Assembly (NCBI RefSeq): GCF_000513475.1
Contig: NC_023003.1
Location: forward strand, 62,001-126,000
Length of the DNA stretch: 64,000 nt
Direction of reading: 5' to 3'
DNA from: Candidatus Babela massiliensis
Lineage (GTDB): Bacteria; Babelota; Babeliae; Babelales; Babelaceae
Shown: piece after piece, positions 27,546 to 35,542 of the stretch
Numbering within the stretch: the stretch's first letter is position 1
Layout of the letters: the number at the start of each line of letters is the position of its first letter
Translations under genes and position numbers: made by a program
Notes under the pieces: model-generated
Told to the model about the DNA's origin: nothing
What the model saw: only the letters and a program-made list of their open reading frames with translations
Database searches by the model: none

Positions 27546-28628
27546 ATGATAAAACCCTTGAAAATTTTATATATAATATTTGTAATGATTTGTTATCTTC
27601 CACTTGCTTCAATGAGAACCAAAATTACAAAAGTTAATAGTAAGACAGTTGATCAAACTGTACCTCTATCAGCTCTTCCTAATGAGTTATTACTTGAAGT
27701 CTTGAGAAATAAATTAAGAATGATTATCAAAAGTAATAATTGTTTTAATCCGTTAAACAATGTAGAAAGATTCTTTTTTAAAATTTTAAATATTGATAAA
27801 AGATTTAGAGATTTGAGAAATGAATTAAAAACAAAAAATGTTGCAAGAAATTTAGCAAAGGAATACTTTGCTCCAAAAATAATCAACGAGAAAATGTCAG
27901 TCTCTCTAGAGCAACTGAATGAAGAGCTTAAACATATACTTGAGCGCCCATATAATTATGAGAATGAGCAAGAAGCAGCACGATTAATTATTGCAGGAGC
28001 TAATCCTAATTTATTTATTTCATACTATAATAATATTCTCCAAGAAGTAGAGCTTGTACCAATTTTAACTTTTATTAGTAAAACTGGTCAATTTTTAAAT
28101 TTAATTGACATCTTAATAGATTATGGTGCAGATATTGAATATAAAAATAAAAATGGAAATAATGCTCTGATGTTTGCAGCTTGGTCAAATCATGATCATA
28201 TAGTAAAACTTTTATTAAAAAGAGGAGCTAATATTAACGCAATAAATAATTATCAATACTCAGCATTACTAGGTCTTTTTTGTTCTATAGATTCAACTAA
28301 TATGTTAAATATTTTTAAAATGGGTAAAGCAGACTTTGCTTTAAAAGATCCTGAAGGTAACTACAATGTGCTTATGCTTGCTATATTTGATAATTGCAAA
28401 AAATCTGTGGAGTTTATTGTTAGTCAGAACTTAGTTGATATTGATGAACAAGATTCTAAAGGGTTTACAGCCTTAATGTATGCTGCTCAATCAGGGTATT
28501 ATAATATTGTTGAAATGTTAATCCAATACAAAGCCAATGTTAATCTAAAAAATAAAGATGGTTTAACTGCCAAAGATTTAGCATTTAAAGAGGGATATTA
28601 TAATATAGTTTTATTATTTAGATCATAG
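27546..28628 (+). CDS. Secreted F-box-like ankyrin protein, subfamily A
   Basis: The 360-aa product has a signal peptide (ends PLASM) and the clearest F-box core in the window, SALPNELLLEVL (about residue 41). The complete subfamily-A module follows: NCFNPLNNVERF, AKEYFAPK, LEQLNEELKHIL and LIIAGANPN. Five ANK repeats follow; one (about 240-270) is degenerate. AGGA precedes the ATG. It is divergent from the RRM gene. Recruitment of host SCF ubiquitin ligase is a reasonable hypothesis because of the F-box core, but contact residues for Skp1 were not verified. Confidence 0.88.
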   Translation: MIKPLKILYIIFVMICYLPLASMRTKITKVNSKTVDQTVPLSALPNELLLEVLRNKLRMIIKSNNCFNPLNNVERFFFKILNIDKRFRDLRNELKTKNVARNLAKEYFAPKIINEKMSVSLEQLNEELKHILERPYNYENEQEAARLIIAGANPNLFISYYNNILQEVELVPILTFISKTGQFLNLIDILIDYGADIEYKNKNGNNALMFAAWSNHDHIVKLLLKRGANINAINNYQYSALLGLFCSIDSTNMLNIFKMGKADFALKDPEGNYNVLMLAIFDNCKKSVEFIVSQNLVDIDEQDSKGFTALMYAAQSGYYNIVEMLIQYKANVNLKNKDGLTAKDLAFKEGYYNIVLLFRS

Positions 28629-28707
28629 AATTGTTATTGACTATTTTATTAATATTATTGTATTTTATGTTATCAATAATCAGTAAACTAGTAGGAGGTT
28701 AAACCGA

Positions 28708-29490
28708 ATGATGAATAAAATATTCTATTTAATATTATCTATTTCATTTTTCAATAATATTCTTTCCGGAAAAGATAAAGTTATTCCAAGAAATCATACT
28801 ATTTCGATTAAATCTAGCTTGCTTAAAATATTAAATAAAGAAGATTTATCAAATCAAGATATTCAAGAAAGCATTAACTTGATTATTTTAGGGGCTGATG
28901 TTGATAGTAAAGATAAAAATGGCAATACGCTTTTGATGCTTTCTGCCTATCTGGGAGATTTAGAAGCAGTAAAAAGACTTTATAAAATGCAATCTGATAT
29001 TAATATACAGAATAATACTGGCCAAACGGCTTTGATTAATGCTGTTATAAGTAATAATATTAATGTAATGCATTTCTTACTCAATAAAAATGCTAAATTA
29101 GAATTATCAGATGAGCATGGATATACAGCTTTAATGTATGCAATAGAAACAGAAAATAAAGAGCTTATAAGAATGATATTGGAAAAAGGAGCTGATATTA
29201 ATTGTGAGAATAAAGACAAAGAAACTCCTGTAATTATAGCTGCTCGAAATGGTAATGAATATGCTGTAGAGCTGCTAATTTCGTTTAACTGTGATATAAA
29301 TGCTAGAAATAGCGAAGGTCTTACAGCTTTAATATGGGCTGCAGCGTTAGGCAATATAGAAATAGTTAATATGCTTTTAAATGCAGGTGCCGATCATAGT
29401 ATTAAAGATGTTGAAGGAAATACAGCTTTTAAAATAGCAACTTTAAATGGCCATAAGAATCTCATAGAATTTTTTAAAAAACTTTTTTAA
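28708..29490 (+). CDS. Secreted ankyrin protein without F-box
   Basis: Strong AGGAGG ribosome site; the start may be either of two adjacent ATGs. The 260-aa product has a signal peptide (ends NILSG) and then a short linker ending LIILGADVDSKD, which is the first ANK unit. About seven ANK repeats in all (NGNTLLMLSA, YTALMYAIET, GLTALIWAAA). No F-box-like segment. Repeats are close to consensus and probably fold into a regular solenoid. Confidence 0.87.
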   Translation: MMNKIFYLILSISFFNNILSGKDKVIPRNHTISIKSSLLKILNKEDLSNQDIQESINLIILGADVDSKDKNGNTLLMLSAYLGDLEAVKRLYKMQSDINIQNNTGQTALINAVISNNINVMHFLLNKNAKLELSDEHGYTALMYAIETENKELIRMILEKGADINCENKDKETPVIIAARNGNEYAVELLISFNCDINARNSEGLTALIWAAALGNIEIVNMLLNAGADHSIKDVEGNTAFKIATLNGHKNLIEFFKKLF

Positions 29491-29904
29491 TTTGAATTTT
29501 ATTATATTATATTTTATAAAATTTTATATTAGTTTAAATTAGGGTTAAGTTAAAAGAGCCAAGCTTTAGAGTAAATATAATCCTAATTTAAATAAAAATC
29601 TTAAAATTTTATTTATGTTAATTTGAAAAAGTTGCCATATTTATTAAAAAAATCAATAACAATATGTTTATATCTAAGCATACGTTCCACGGAATTTGTA
29701 TCTCCATTACCTAATGTCACTATTAGTGACAGTTTTTAAAGGTAACTGTTGTAAGCAGTTCCGTTTAATATTAATAGTTACAATTTGTTTTAATATCAAT
29801 AGTAATTAAAATTTCACTATTGATACACCCCATTGTATTTTATGACTATTAGTGTATAATATTAATATAATCAGTATTTAAATCTAAATTATTAAAGGCA
29901 AAAA
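29491..29904. other. Intergenic stretch with two small hairpins and an ANK-B promoter
   Basis: No coding sequence is supported. The stretch contains TGTCACT-ATT-AGTGACA (29715-29731) followed by GTTTTT, which could act as a weak terminator. A second hairpin, AACTG...CAGTT, lies at 29744-29760. The subfamily-B promoter motif lies at 29841-29860. Confidence 0.5.
29841..29860 (+). promoter_or_regulatory. Subfamily-B promoter motif
   Basis: CTATTAGTGTATAAT carries a -10 TATAAT at 29855-29860, 45 bases before the ATG. Variants of (T)TTCAATTAGTGTATAAT precede all six subfamily-B ANK genes. Confidence 0.6.
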
Positions 29905-30840
29905 ATGAACAAATTGAAACATTTATATATATTATTATTATTAGTTCTATTTTTTAATAATAATATTATCTCTATGGGACAACCAGATTATATGAAAGTT
30001 GAACAAGAGTCTCCATTGTTAAGACTCCCTAATGAACTTATTGTAAATATTATCAATCAAGTTATTTTGCCACAGGTTAAAGAAGCTATTAATAATAGTT
30101 GGAATAATATATTTAGTGAGCCTAAATCGATAAAAATTAATCTTCAAGATGATCTCCAAGGTCTTAGATGTACTTCTGTGCATTTGTATGATTTAATTAA
30201 TGATAATTTCAATTCACCATCTTTAAAAAATTATTTAAATCAATTAGTAAAAGATTTAAAACAAAAACAATTTGATGAATTGTTTGAAGCATTAAAACAT
30301 CAATCTATTGAACAATATAAAGGCTTACCTAAAGATCAACTTAATGAAGCTTTAATTAAGATATTGAAGAAACCTATAATCTTAGTGCATGAAGAAGATT
30401 TAAAAACCGTAGTTAAATTAATACTTGCAGGCGGTACTTATGTTAATGATAAAAATTTTTATGGTTATACAGCTTTAATGAAGTCATCACGTCATGGATA
30501 TAAAGAGATAGTAAAAATACTAATAAAAGTAGATGCTGATATTAATGTTCAAAATAAATTTGGCAGTACAGCTTTAATGATGGCATCTGAATTTGATTAT
30601 AAAGAGATAGTAGAATTACTTATTGAATCAAAAGTAGATATCAATATTAAAGATTATGATGGCTATACAGCTTTAATGCTGGCATCTGGAAATGGTCATA
30701 AATATATAGTAGAAATGTTAATAAAAGCAGGTGCTAATGTTGATGCTAAAAACAATGATGGCAATACAGCCCTAATGATAGCATCTGAAAAAGGTTATAA
30801 AGATATAGTTGAGATATTAAAAGAAGCAGAATCTAAATAA
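29905..30840 (+). CDS. Secreted ankyrin protein, subfamily B, left border of island
   Basis: The N-terminus MNKLKHLYILLL marks subfamily B. A signal peptide (ends IISM) is followed by the segment LRLPNELIVNIINQ (F-box-like), the helix region SLKNYLNQLVKDLK and LDQ-type DQLNEALIKIL. Four near-consensus ANK repeats then follow (YGYTALMKSS, GYTALMLASGNGH). The 311-aa product ends EILKEAESK. Its last ~80 bases and the DNA after the stop are repeated in inverted orientation at the gene 38779-39792. AAAGG precedes the ATG. Confidence 0.88.
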   Translation: MNKLKHLYILLLLVLFFNNNIISMGQPDYMKVEQESPLLRLPNELIVNIINQVILPQVKEAINNSWNNIFSEPKSIKINLQDDLQGLRCTSVHLYDLINDNFNSPSLKNYLNQLVKDLKQKQFDELFEALKHQSIEQYKGLPKDQLNEALIKILKKPIILVHEEDLKTVVKLILAGGTYVNDKNFYGYTALMKSSRHGYKEIVKILIKVDADINVQNKFGSTALMMASEFDYKEIVELLIESKVDINIKDYDGYTALMLASGNGHKYIVEMLIKAGANVDAKNNDGNTALMIASEKGYKDIVEILKEAESK

Positions 30841-31117
30841 AAATTAAGAAGGCCTAGGAAATAAAAGCTAGGCCTTTAAAAGACATGAATATTAAAGTAA
30901 AAAAACAAAATATATCAAATATAATAAAAATATTATATTTAAAAGAATTATGAATATAAGAGCAAGAAGTTAAAGATTAATGAAATAATATTAAAAATTA
31001 ATAAAAATGTTCTTAAATTTAGAAATAAGAAAGATAATTTTTGTGCGAAATTTTTTATTTTTTATAAAAAAAAGTAAATTTCGTGAAATTGTGTAGTCTT
31101 AACCTTGTGATGTCTGT
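30760..31117. repeat. Left arm of ~360-bp inverted repeat
   Basis: This arm begins inside the last ANK repeat of the gene ending at 30840 and continues to TGTCTGT at 31117. By eye it matches the reverse complement of 38500-38859 at roughly 94 percent in the non-coding part. It includes an imperfect AT hairpin near 31054-31084. Confidence 0.9.
30849..30880 (+). terminator. Terminator after subfamily-B gene
   Basis: Stem AAGGCCTAG (30849-30857) pairs with CTAGGCCTT (30868-30876), followed by a short T/A tail. The counterpart in the right arm has lost several pairs. Confidence 0.65.
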
Positions 31118-31858
31118 TGTGAGTATTAGCTTATAATTATTATAAAAATAAATTAGAAAAAGAAAATAGATCTGATATTTGAATCAGATCTATTTATTAA
31201 AATTATTTCTTATGATTTCCTCAATATTTCAGATCTTTTAACAGCCCGATAAATTAATATACAGGTTATAACAGAATGTAAATAGTAAATACTATAATAT
31301 ATTCCTATATTATAGTATCATGACAAAAATGATCCAATATTAAATATAATGATAAATCCTATTCTTTCCATAGCCTTAAAAATATATCTAAGATTATCAG
31401 GCGCCTTATCTAAATATTCTAAATTTATACTGGGTATAAATTTATCTGCATATAAAAAAGTATAAAAATAACAACAAGTAGCTGTTATACTTAATATTGT
31501 AGGAAAAATAATGCTTAAATGGAACTCTAATCTACTAACTAGAATTCCACTACCATTATTACCATGAACAAAAGCTCTAGCTATCCACTTGCCATTACTA
31601 ATTTTCTTGATAGCAATATAATTTTATTATGCTCAATAGATAATTGTAGTTGTTCAAAAGATTTGAACGATTCATAATAATGCAGGAGCTTTAGGATACA
31701 TTAAATAATCTAAGAAATGATCTTGAGAAAATTATAGACGAAGAAGTAGAAAAAGAAGTAAAAGAATAAAATAGATAAGTAGAACATTTATATAAATCAT
31801 TGCTTTTTGTCTATTATAATGTACAATATAATATATAAAGATATACACTAAAGACCTT
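31118..31858. other. Gene-poor left part of the island
   Basis: The stretch has no intact gene. It contains a hairpin with arms AAATAGATCTGAT/ATCAGATCTATTT (31164-31195) and a 12-bp hairpin at 31289-31318. It also holds a start-less minus-strand frame (31318-31623) and a 24-codon plus-strand tail ending LEKIIDEEVEKEVKE at 31769. It looks like decayed accessory DNA. Confidence 0.5.
31318..31623 (-). pseudogene. Start-less membrane protein remnant
   Basis: A frame of about 101 codons with no ATG, GTG or TTG near its upstream end, which lies directly after tandem TAA codons. The product would read GKWIARAFVHGN, a hydrophobic stretch SIIFPTILSITATCCYFY and a second hydrophobic stretch near the end. 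Two membrane segments are likely. Family not recognised; probably a fragment. Confidence 0.35.
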
Positions 31859-32148
31859 TACAAAATATACAAAGCTCCAGAATTTATTGAATGGATTAAG
31901 AATGAGACTTTAAAATCTCAATTACAAATAGATCAAAGAATCTCTAATATAACGACAATGGTTATTTCGGAGATCATAAAGATGTGGGCAACGGTATTTT
32001 TGAGTTACGTTGGGTAAATGGCAGAAGAGTGTATTATACTTATATTGCTGAACTAGATATTCTATTACTTATAGGAGGTAATAAAAATGGACAAGACAAA
32101 GACATTAAAAAAGCAGAAACCATCGTCAAAAAATATCTTAATTTATAA
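31859..32148 (+). pseudogene. Decayed HigB/RelE-like toxin
   Basis: Two frames together spell a phage-derived Gp49/HigB-like addiction-module toxin. The first part (YKIYKAPEFIEWIKN) runs from 31859. After a frameshift near 31946-31957 the second part continues NGYFGDHKDVGNGIFELRW, VYYTY, then LLLIGGNKNGQDKDIKKA and ends KKYLNL-stop at 32148. The usual Met before YKI is a CTT codon. The loss of the start and the frameshift make it inactive. Its end overlaps the antitoxin gene by 62 bases. Confidence 0.75.
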
Positions 32149-32422
32149 AGTAAAGCCTGATATAAAGTCTGAACCTTATGAAGTTGGAGAAATAGTTTTA
32201 CAAGAAGGATTTCTTGGTAAAGCTATAGCTGAATGCCTAATAAATAATGACCCAGAGGGTGTGCTTGAAGTTATTAGCATATTTATCGATCTATTAAATA
32301 AATCACAATTAGCTAAAGATGCAGGTATGAATCGCTCAAGTTTATATCGTGCCTTAAAAGGAAATCCTACTATTAAAACAGTAGCTAAAGTACTTCATAG
32401 TGCAGTTTCGTCTAATAAATAA
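32087..32422 (+). CDS. HigA-like antitoxin (addiction module antidote)
   Basis: The 111-aa product has a C-terminal helix-turn-helix: KSQLAKDAGMNRSSLYRAL followed by NPTIKTVAKVLHS, the pattern of the antidote partners of Gp49/HigB-like toxins. AGGAGG lies nine bases before the ATG. The upstream toxin is a pseudogene, so this is an intact antitoxin without its own partner. It may still repress its promoter or protect against a related toxin elsewhere. N-terminal 20 residues are Lys-rich. Confidence 0.82.
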   Translation: MDKTKTLKKQKPSSKNILIYKVKPDIKSEPYEVGEIVLQEGFLGKAIAECLINNDPEGVLEVISIFIDLLNKSQLAKDAGMNRSSLYRALKGNPTIKTVAKVLHSAVSSNK

Positions 32423-32531
32423 TCTTAGTTATTTTCTCTCCATTAATAGGTGATAGACTAGATTTATGACAACGTTTGAATCTTGTAATCACAATCATAA
32501 TTAATATAAATAAAAACATTTAAGGGACAAA

Positions 32532-32756
32532 ATGTTTAAAAATTTTATAATTACTAGCTTAAAAATTTTATTTATTATTACTACGATTAAAGTTGGGGTA
32601 TTTGCCTTAACTTTAGATACAATTCCAATGTATTACTTTAAAAAAAGTATTATTAATTTTTTACCTAATTTAGTTACTACCTTTTATTATGTAATATATG
32701 TAAGTGTATTTATATACATTATTACTTTAATTATAAAAAATAACATTGGTAAGTAA
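32532..32756 (+). CDS. Small membrane protein, island family
   Basis: A 74-aa product with two hydrophobic segments (about 7-28 and 48-68) and a basic C-terminus IITLIIKNNIGK. AGGGA precedes the ATG (AAGGGACAAAATG). No known family was recognised. The C-terminal pattern resembles the products at 32773 and 33949, so the island encodes a set of related small membrane proteins. The next gene starts 16 bases after its stop. Confidence 0.65.
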   Translation: MFKNFIITSLKILFIITTIKVGVFALTLDTIPMYYFKKSIINFLPNLVTTFYYVIYVSVFIYIITLIIKNNIGK

Positions 32757-32772
32757 TAATAGGATAATAAAA

Positions 32773-32997
32773 GTGTATAAGAAATATTTTGATTTTATAA
32801 ATAACAAAGCTTTGCAAAGTTTTATTAATATCTTAGCAGCTTTATCGTTAATAGTTTGGGGATTAATACTTTTAATTGATACTAATAATCCAATAATCTA
32901 TAAAGCAGATCCTTTATTAGATCAAATAAGATTATTAATTTTTGTATCTAGTGTTACCTGGATAGGTATAAAGATCATTAAGAAAAATTTATTATGA
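32773..32997 (+). CDS. Small membrane protein, island family
   Basis: GTG at 32773 is preferred as start because AGGA (32761-32764) lies eight bases before it; a TTG 27 bases earlier lacks a ribosome site. The 74-aa product has two hydrophobic segments (NILAALSLIVWGLILLI and LLIFVSSVTWIGI) and ends in KIIKKNLL. That end is similar to the C-termini of the products at 32532 and 33949. Its stop overlaps the next start (ATGA). Function unknown. Confidence 0.62.
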   Translation: MYKKYFDFINNKALQSFINILAALSLIVWGLILLIDTNNPIIYKADPLLDQIRLLIFVSSVTWIGIKIIKKNLL

Positions 32998-33179
32998 TAA
33001 ATAATATTATAACATATATCAAGATAGCTCTGGCCACTATATTTCATATTTTGTGGCAGCTTGTCAAAGCTATATACTGTCTTCTTTTCCCACCAGTATG
33101 GATATTTTTTATACTAAGATGGATTATTAGAGAACTTCGATGTTGTTGTTGTAATAATAATTATAAAGACAACATGTGA
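32994..33179 (+). CDS. Small Cys-rich membrane protein
   Basis: A 61-aa product coupled to the previous gene by ATGA. One long hydrophobic segment (about 5-46, LATIFHILWQLVKAIYCLLF then FFILRWII) is followed by RCCCCNN and a short polar tail. Four adjacent cysteines after a membrane segment could be lipidated or bind metal, which is speculation. Family not recognised. Confidence 0.55.
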   Translation: MINNIITYIKIALATIFHILWQLVKAIYCLLFPPVWIFFILRWIIRELRCCCCNNNYKDNM

Positions 33180-33271
33180 AAGATAAAGAAGCACCCTCCT
33201 AGGCTTTTGTGCTAGTATATTTTAAGTATTATACTAATTAGTACAATCAAATTCATTTAGGGGGACAAATG
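33180..33271 (+). promoter_or_regulatory. Leader repeat copy 1
   Basis: This ~90-base leader matches 33857-33951 closely, from AAAGATAAAGAAG through CCTAGGCTTTTGTGCTAG and TATTATACTAATTA to TTTAGGGGGACAAATG. It contains the palindrome TACTAATTAGTA (copy 1 only is perfect) and ends in the strong ribosome site AGGGGGAC. It probably carries a promoter and operator. Confidence 0.65.
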
Positions 33272-33556
33272 AAAAAAAAATATCATGTTTGGGTGGAATA
33301 TTCTCTAATAGCAATAGCTATTCTTATATTTTTATATAATTATGATAGTAATACAATTAATAAGATATGTAACCATATAGCAAGACATTGGTTCTATTTA
33401 TTAAGCTTGTGGAGTATTAATGTTACTATTAAAGATTTAGATGACAAACAAGAAAAATTAATTAGTGATAAAGATGATCTTGAATATGCTATAGAAGAAT
33501 TGGAAAATAGAATTATAGTATTAGAATCTAAATTAAATAATAAACAGAGGGATTAA
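33269..33556 (+). CDS. Small membrane protein with C-terminal coiled coil
   Basis: The 95-aa product has a hydrophobic segment (about 10-25, SLIAIAILIFLYN), a second weaker one near 42-52, and a C-terminal coiled coil (DDKQEKLISDKDDLEYAIEELE onward, about 57-90). The AGGGGGAC ribosome site is excellent. Phage holins or spanins can have this shape, but no family was recognised. Immediately downstream, on the other strand, is a phage gene tail. Confidence 0.6.
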   Translation: MKKKYHVWVEYSLIAIAILIFLYNYDSNTINKICNHIARHWFYLLSLWSINVTIKDLDDKQEKLISDKDDLEYAIEELENRIIVLESKLNNKQRD

Positions 33557-33745
33557 TCCCTCTGTTTATTTTCTTCATAAGTAATTACTTTATCTAAATT
33601 TCTTACAGCAGTTTGTGCTTGCTTAACATTACCTGAAAGAGCACTACTTATATAACTTCCATAATATTTTCTAAAAGTAGGTGATTTTATAGCTATTTGT
33701 AGAACCCTATTTGCTTCACCTAAAGGTAATGTTGCACCAGCTTAG
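33557..33745 (-). pseudogene. C-terminal fragment of a phage virion-like protein
   Basis: The frame reads GATLPLGEANRVLQIAIKSP, then TFRKYYGSYISSAL and ends NKQRD-stop; it has no start codon and begins right after an in-frame TAA. A KSPTFRKYY-type tail is what one expects at the end of internal virion proteins like the one truncated at 34195. It is best read as the displaced C-terminus of that gene, cut off by an inserted segment (33746-34208). Confidence 0.5.
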
Positions 33746-33856
33746 GTAAGAGGGGTCTAATTTATCGACCCCTTTAAATATTAGATTATTACAGACTCAA
33801 ATGAATTAATACTTAAAAATTTAACCAACTTTAGACTAGTGACTAAATAATAGTTA
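33746..33856. other. Junction spacer with hairpin
   Basis: It contains the stem AGGGGTC/GACCCCT (33751-33757 with 33767-33773), the most G/C-rich hairpin of the island interior. It lies exactly where the phage gene fragment stops. Confidence 0.5.
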
Positions 33857-33951
33857 TAAAGATAAAGAAGTAAACCCCCTAGGCTTTTGTGCTAGCGTAT
33901 TTTAGGTATTATACTAATTAATATAATCACATTCATTTAGGGGGACAAATG
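33857..33951 (+). promoter_or_regulatory. Leader repeat copy 2
   Basis: Near-identical copy of 33180-33271 with about ten differences. The TACTAATTAGTA palindrome is changed to TACTAATTAATA, whereas the AGGGGGACAAATG end is unchanged. Confidence 0.65.
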
Positions 33952-34209
33952 GAAACAGAAAAAAAATATTATGGTTTTATGACTAAAAAACAATATATTA
34001 TTTTGAGTGTAGTGATATATGCAGCTATAGCTTTATATTTGGGCTCAGAGTTTTTAAATTCACTGAGCCTAGATTCTATACAAATATTACAAACCATAGG
34101 ATGGTTAATTTTAGCAAAAATAATTAATTTATCTTATTGGATAATTGTATTAGGTATAATTACTTATGTTATAACAACAATTATCAGAAAAAATCTATTT
34201 TCTAAGTAA
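33949..34209 (+). CDS. Small membrane protein, island family
   Basis: An 86-aa product with three hydrophobic stretches (about 15-35, 45-60 and 61-78) and C-terminus ITTIIRKNLFSK, related to the ends of the products at 32532 and 32773. AGGGGGAC lies upstream, in a duplicated leader. It overlaps the minus-strand phage gene by 15 bases at the 3' end, an unusual tail-to-tail overlap that fits insertion into that gene. Function unknown. Confidence 0.6.
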   Translation: METEKKYYGFMTKKQYIILSVVIYAAIALYLGSEFLNSLSLDSIQILQTIGWLILAKIINLSYWIIVLGIITYVITTIIRKNLFSK

Positions 34210-35541
34210 GTCTTTCAGTATATCTTTACCACCTACACCTAAAGCTCCAATGCCTGCTCCCACTGGCCCGCCAGCTAACCATCCAGCACCAGCACCCAGT
34301 AATGGAGCTCCAAAATTACCTATCAATTTTCCACTCCCCGCAAGTGCAGCTGTAACCCATGGATCTTGACCAGGAGGAGTAGGTTTTGCTAAATCTTCTC
34401 TGAATTTTTCCGAGATTTTGTCTAATTTTTTTTCCATTCTAGCATCAACTTGTTCTATTAAATCTAAGGGAGGGATACCTTTATTAGAATTCATAACATC
34501 TTTTAATGCTTCGTTATATGATAAAGCTATATTACTTAATCTTTTTAAATTTGCTATTACTCTTGCGCGACCCTGAGGTGATTGACTTAAATTTGGAATA
34601 GTTTGCAGAAATTGTTCTATTTCATAGTTAGAAACTCTACCGCCAAAATAAGTCTTTGCATCTCTTAAAAAGTTTGCTGCTATTTTCTGAAATTCTTGCG
34701 ATTCTGGGCTTTTTAAATTAGAAATATCCATACCAATATTTGAAAGAAATTCTAAATAACCTGGACTATTTAATTTTCCGCTTTTATCTAATTCTTCCAT
34801 TCTTCCTAAGTCATGCAATTGTTCTCTTGCTGCTTTAACTCTATCCAAAATCTCTTTACGCTCAGCTTTAGTATCTTTAAAAGCCTCTCTACGCTCTCTA
34901 ATAGCTTCAGCACGCTCTCTTGTAGATTCTTTTTTTTCAAATTGCTCACGTTGCTGAATCATTTTTTCTATTTTTAATCTTTGATCTGGAGTTATTCTAG
35001 GATTTTTCAATACTTCTTGCAAAGATTTCATAGGTTGTACTTGTGGTATATTTTCTAATGGCGCATTTCCTGATGCTTCACTTAAAGGTGTACCTTGTTG
35101 AGCAACAGGTTCTCCTCTAATAGCAGATAATACTTGATCTAATCCTGTATTTCCAGCAGATCCAAGATAATTTTTAAGCACAACAGATTGTAAAGATTCA
35201 GGAAGTCCTTGTAGCTGTGAAGCATCTTGTGGAGATATTCCTAATGCTTGTAATCCTGACGCCGTATTCTGCATCTGTCGTTGTCCAGCTTGTTCTTGAT
35301 GCTGCTGCTTTAAAAGTTGATTAAGTGTACTTGCGTCAAGACCGCCTAAAGATTGAGCTTGCTGGGAATTTAAGTGGGGAAATAAAGCCTGTAGACCTTG
35401 CTGTCTTTGTTGCATTTGCTGTTGTTGCTGTTTATTGGTAATAAGATTCTGCACCAAGGCTTGTAATCCCTGGCTTAGTCCAGATCCTAATCCAGCTCCT
35501 ATATTACCTCCTAATGAGGTTTCATTAATAACTTGTGGCAT
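34195..35541 (-). CDS. Phage internal virion-like protein, C-terminally truncated
   Basis: The start at 35541 (MPQVINETS) has GGAGGA seven bases upstream, inside the last codons of the preceding gene. The ~448-aa product has a Gly-rich N-terminus (GGNIGAGLGSGLSQGLQAL) and a Gln-rich stretch. A long charged helical region (about 200-260, KKESTRERAEAIRERREAF) and a Gly/Ala-rich hydrophobic C-terminus (GAGAGWLAGGPVGAGIG) follow. Such layout is common in podovirus-like ejection proteins; the exact family is not identified. The end lacks the usual tail, which seems to lie at 33557-33745. Base composition is richer in G and C than the ANK genes. Confidence 0.6.
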   Translation of the reverse strand: MPQVINETSLGGNIGAGLGSGLSQGLQALVQNLITNKQQQQQMQQRQQGLQALFPHLNSQQAQSLGGLDASTLNQLLKQQHQEQAGQRQMQNTASGLQALGISPQDASQLQGLPESLQSVVLKNYLGSAGNTGLDQVLSAIRGEPVAQQGTPLSEASGNAPLENIPQVQPMKSLQEVLKNPRITPDQRLKIEKMIQQREQFEKKESTRERAEAIRERREAFKDTKAERKEILDRVKAAREQLHDLGRMEELDKSGKLNSPGYLEFLSNIGMDISNLKSPESQEFQKIAANFLRDAKTYFGGRVSNYEIEQFLQTIPNLSQSPQGRARVIANLKRLSNIALSYNEALKDVMNSNKGIPPLDLIEQVDARMEKKLDKISEKFREDLAKPTPPGQDPWVTAALAGSGKLIGNFGAPLLGAGAGWLAGGPVGAGIGALGVGGKDILKDLLRK

Positions 35542-35542
35542 T

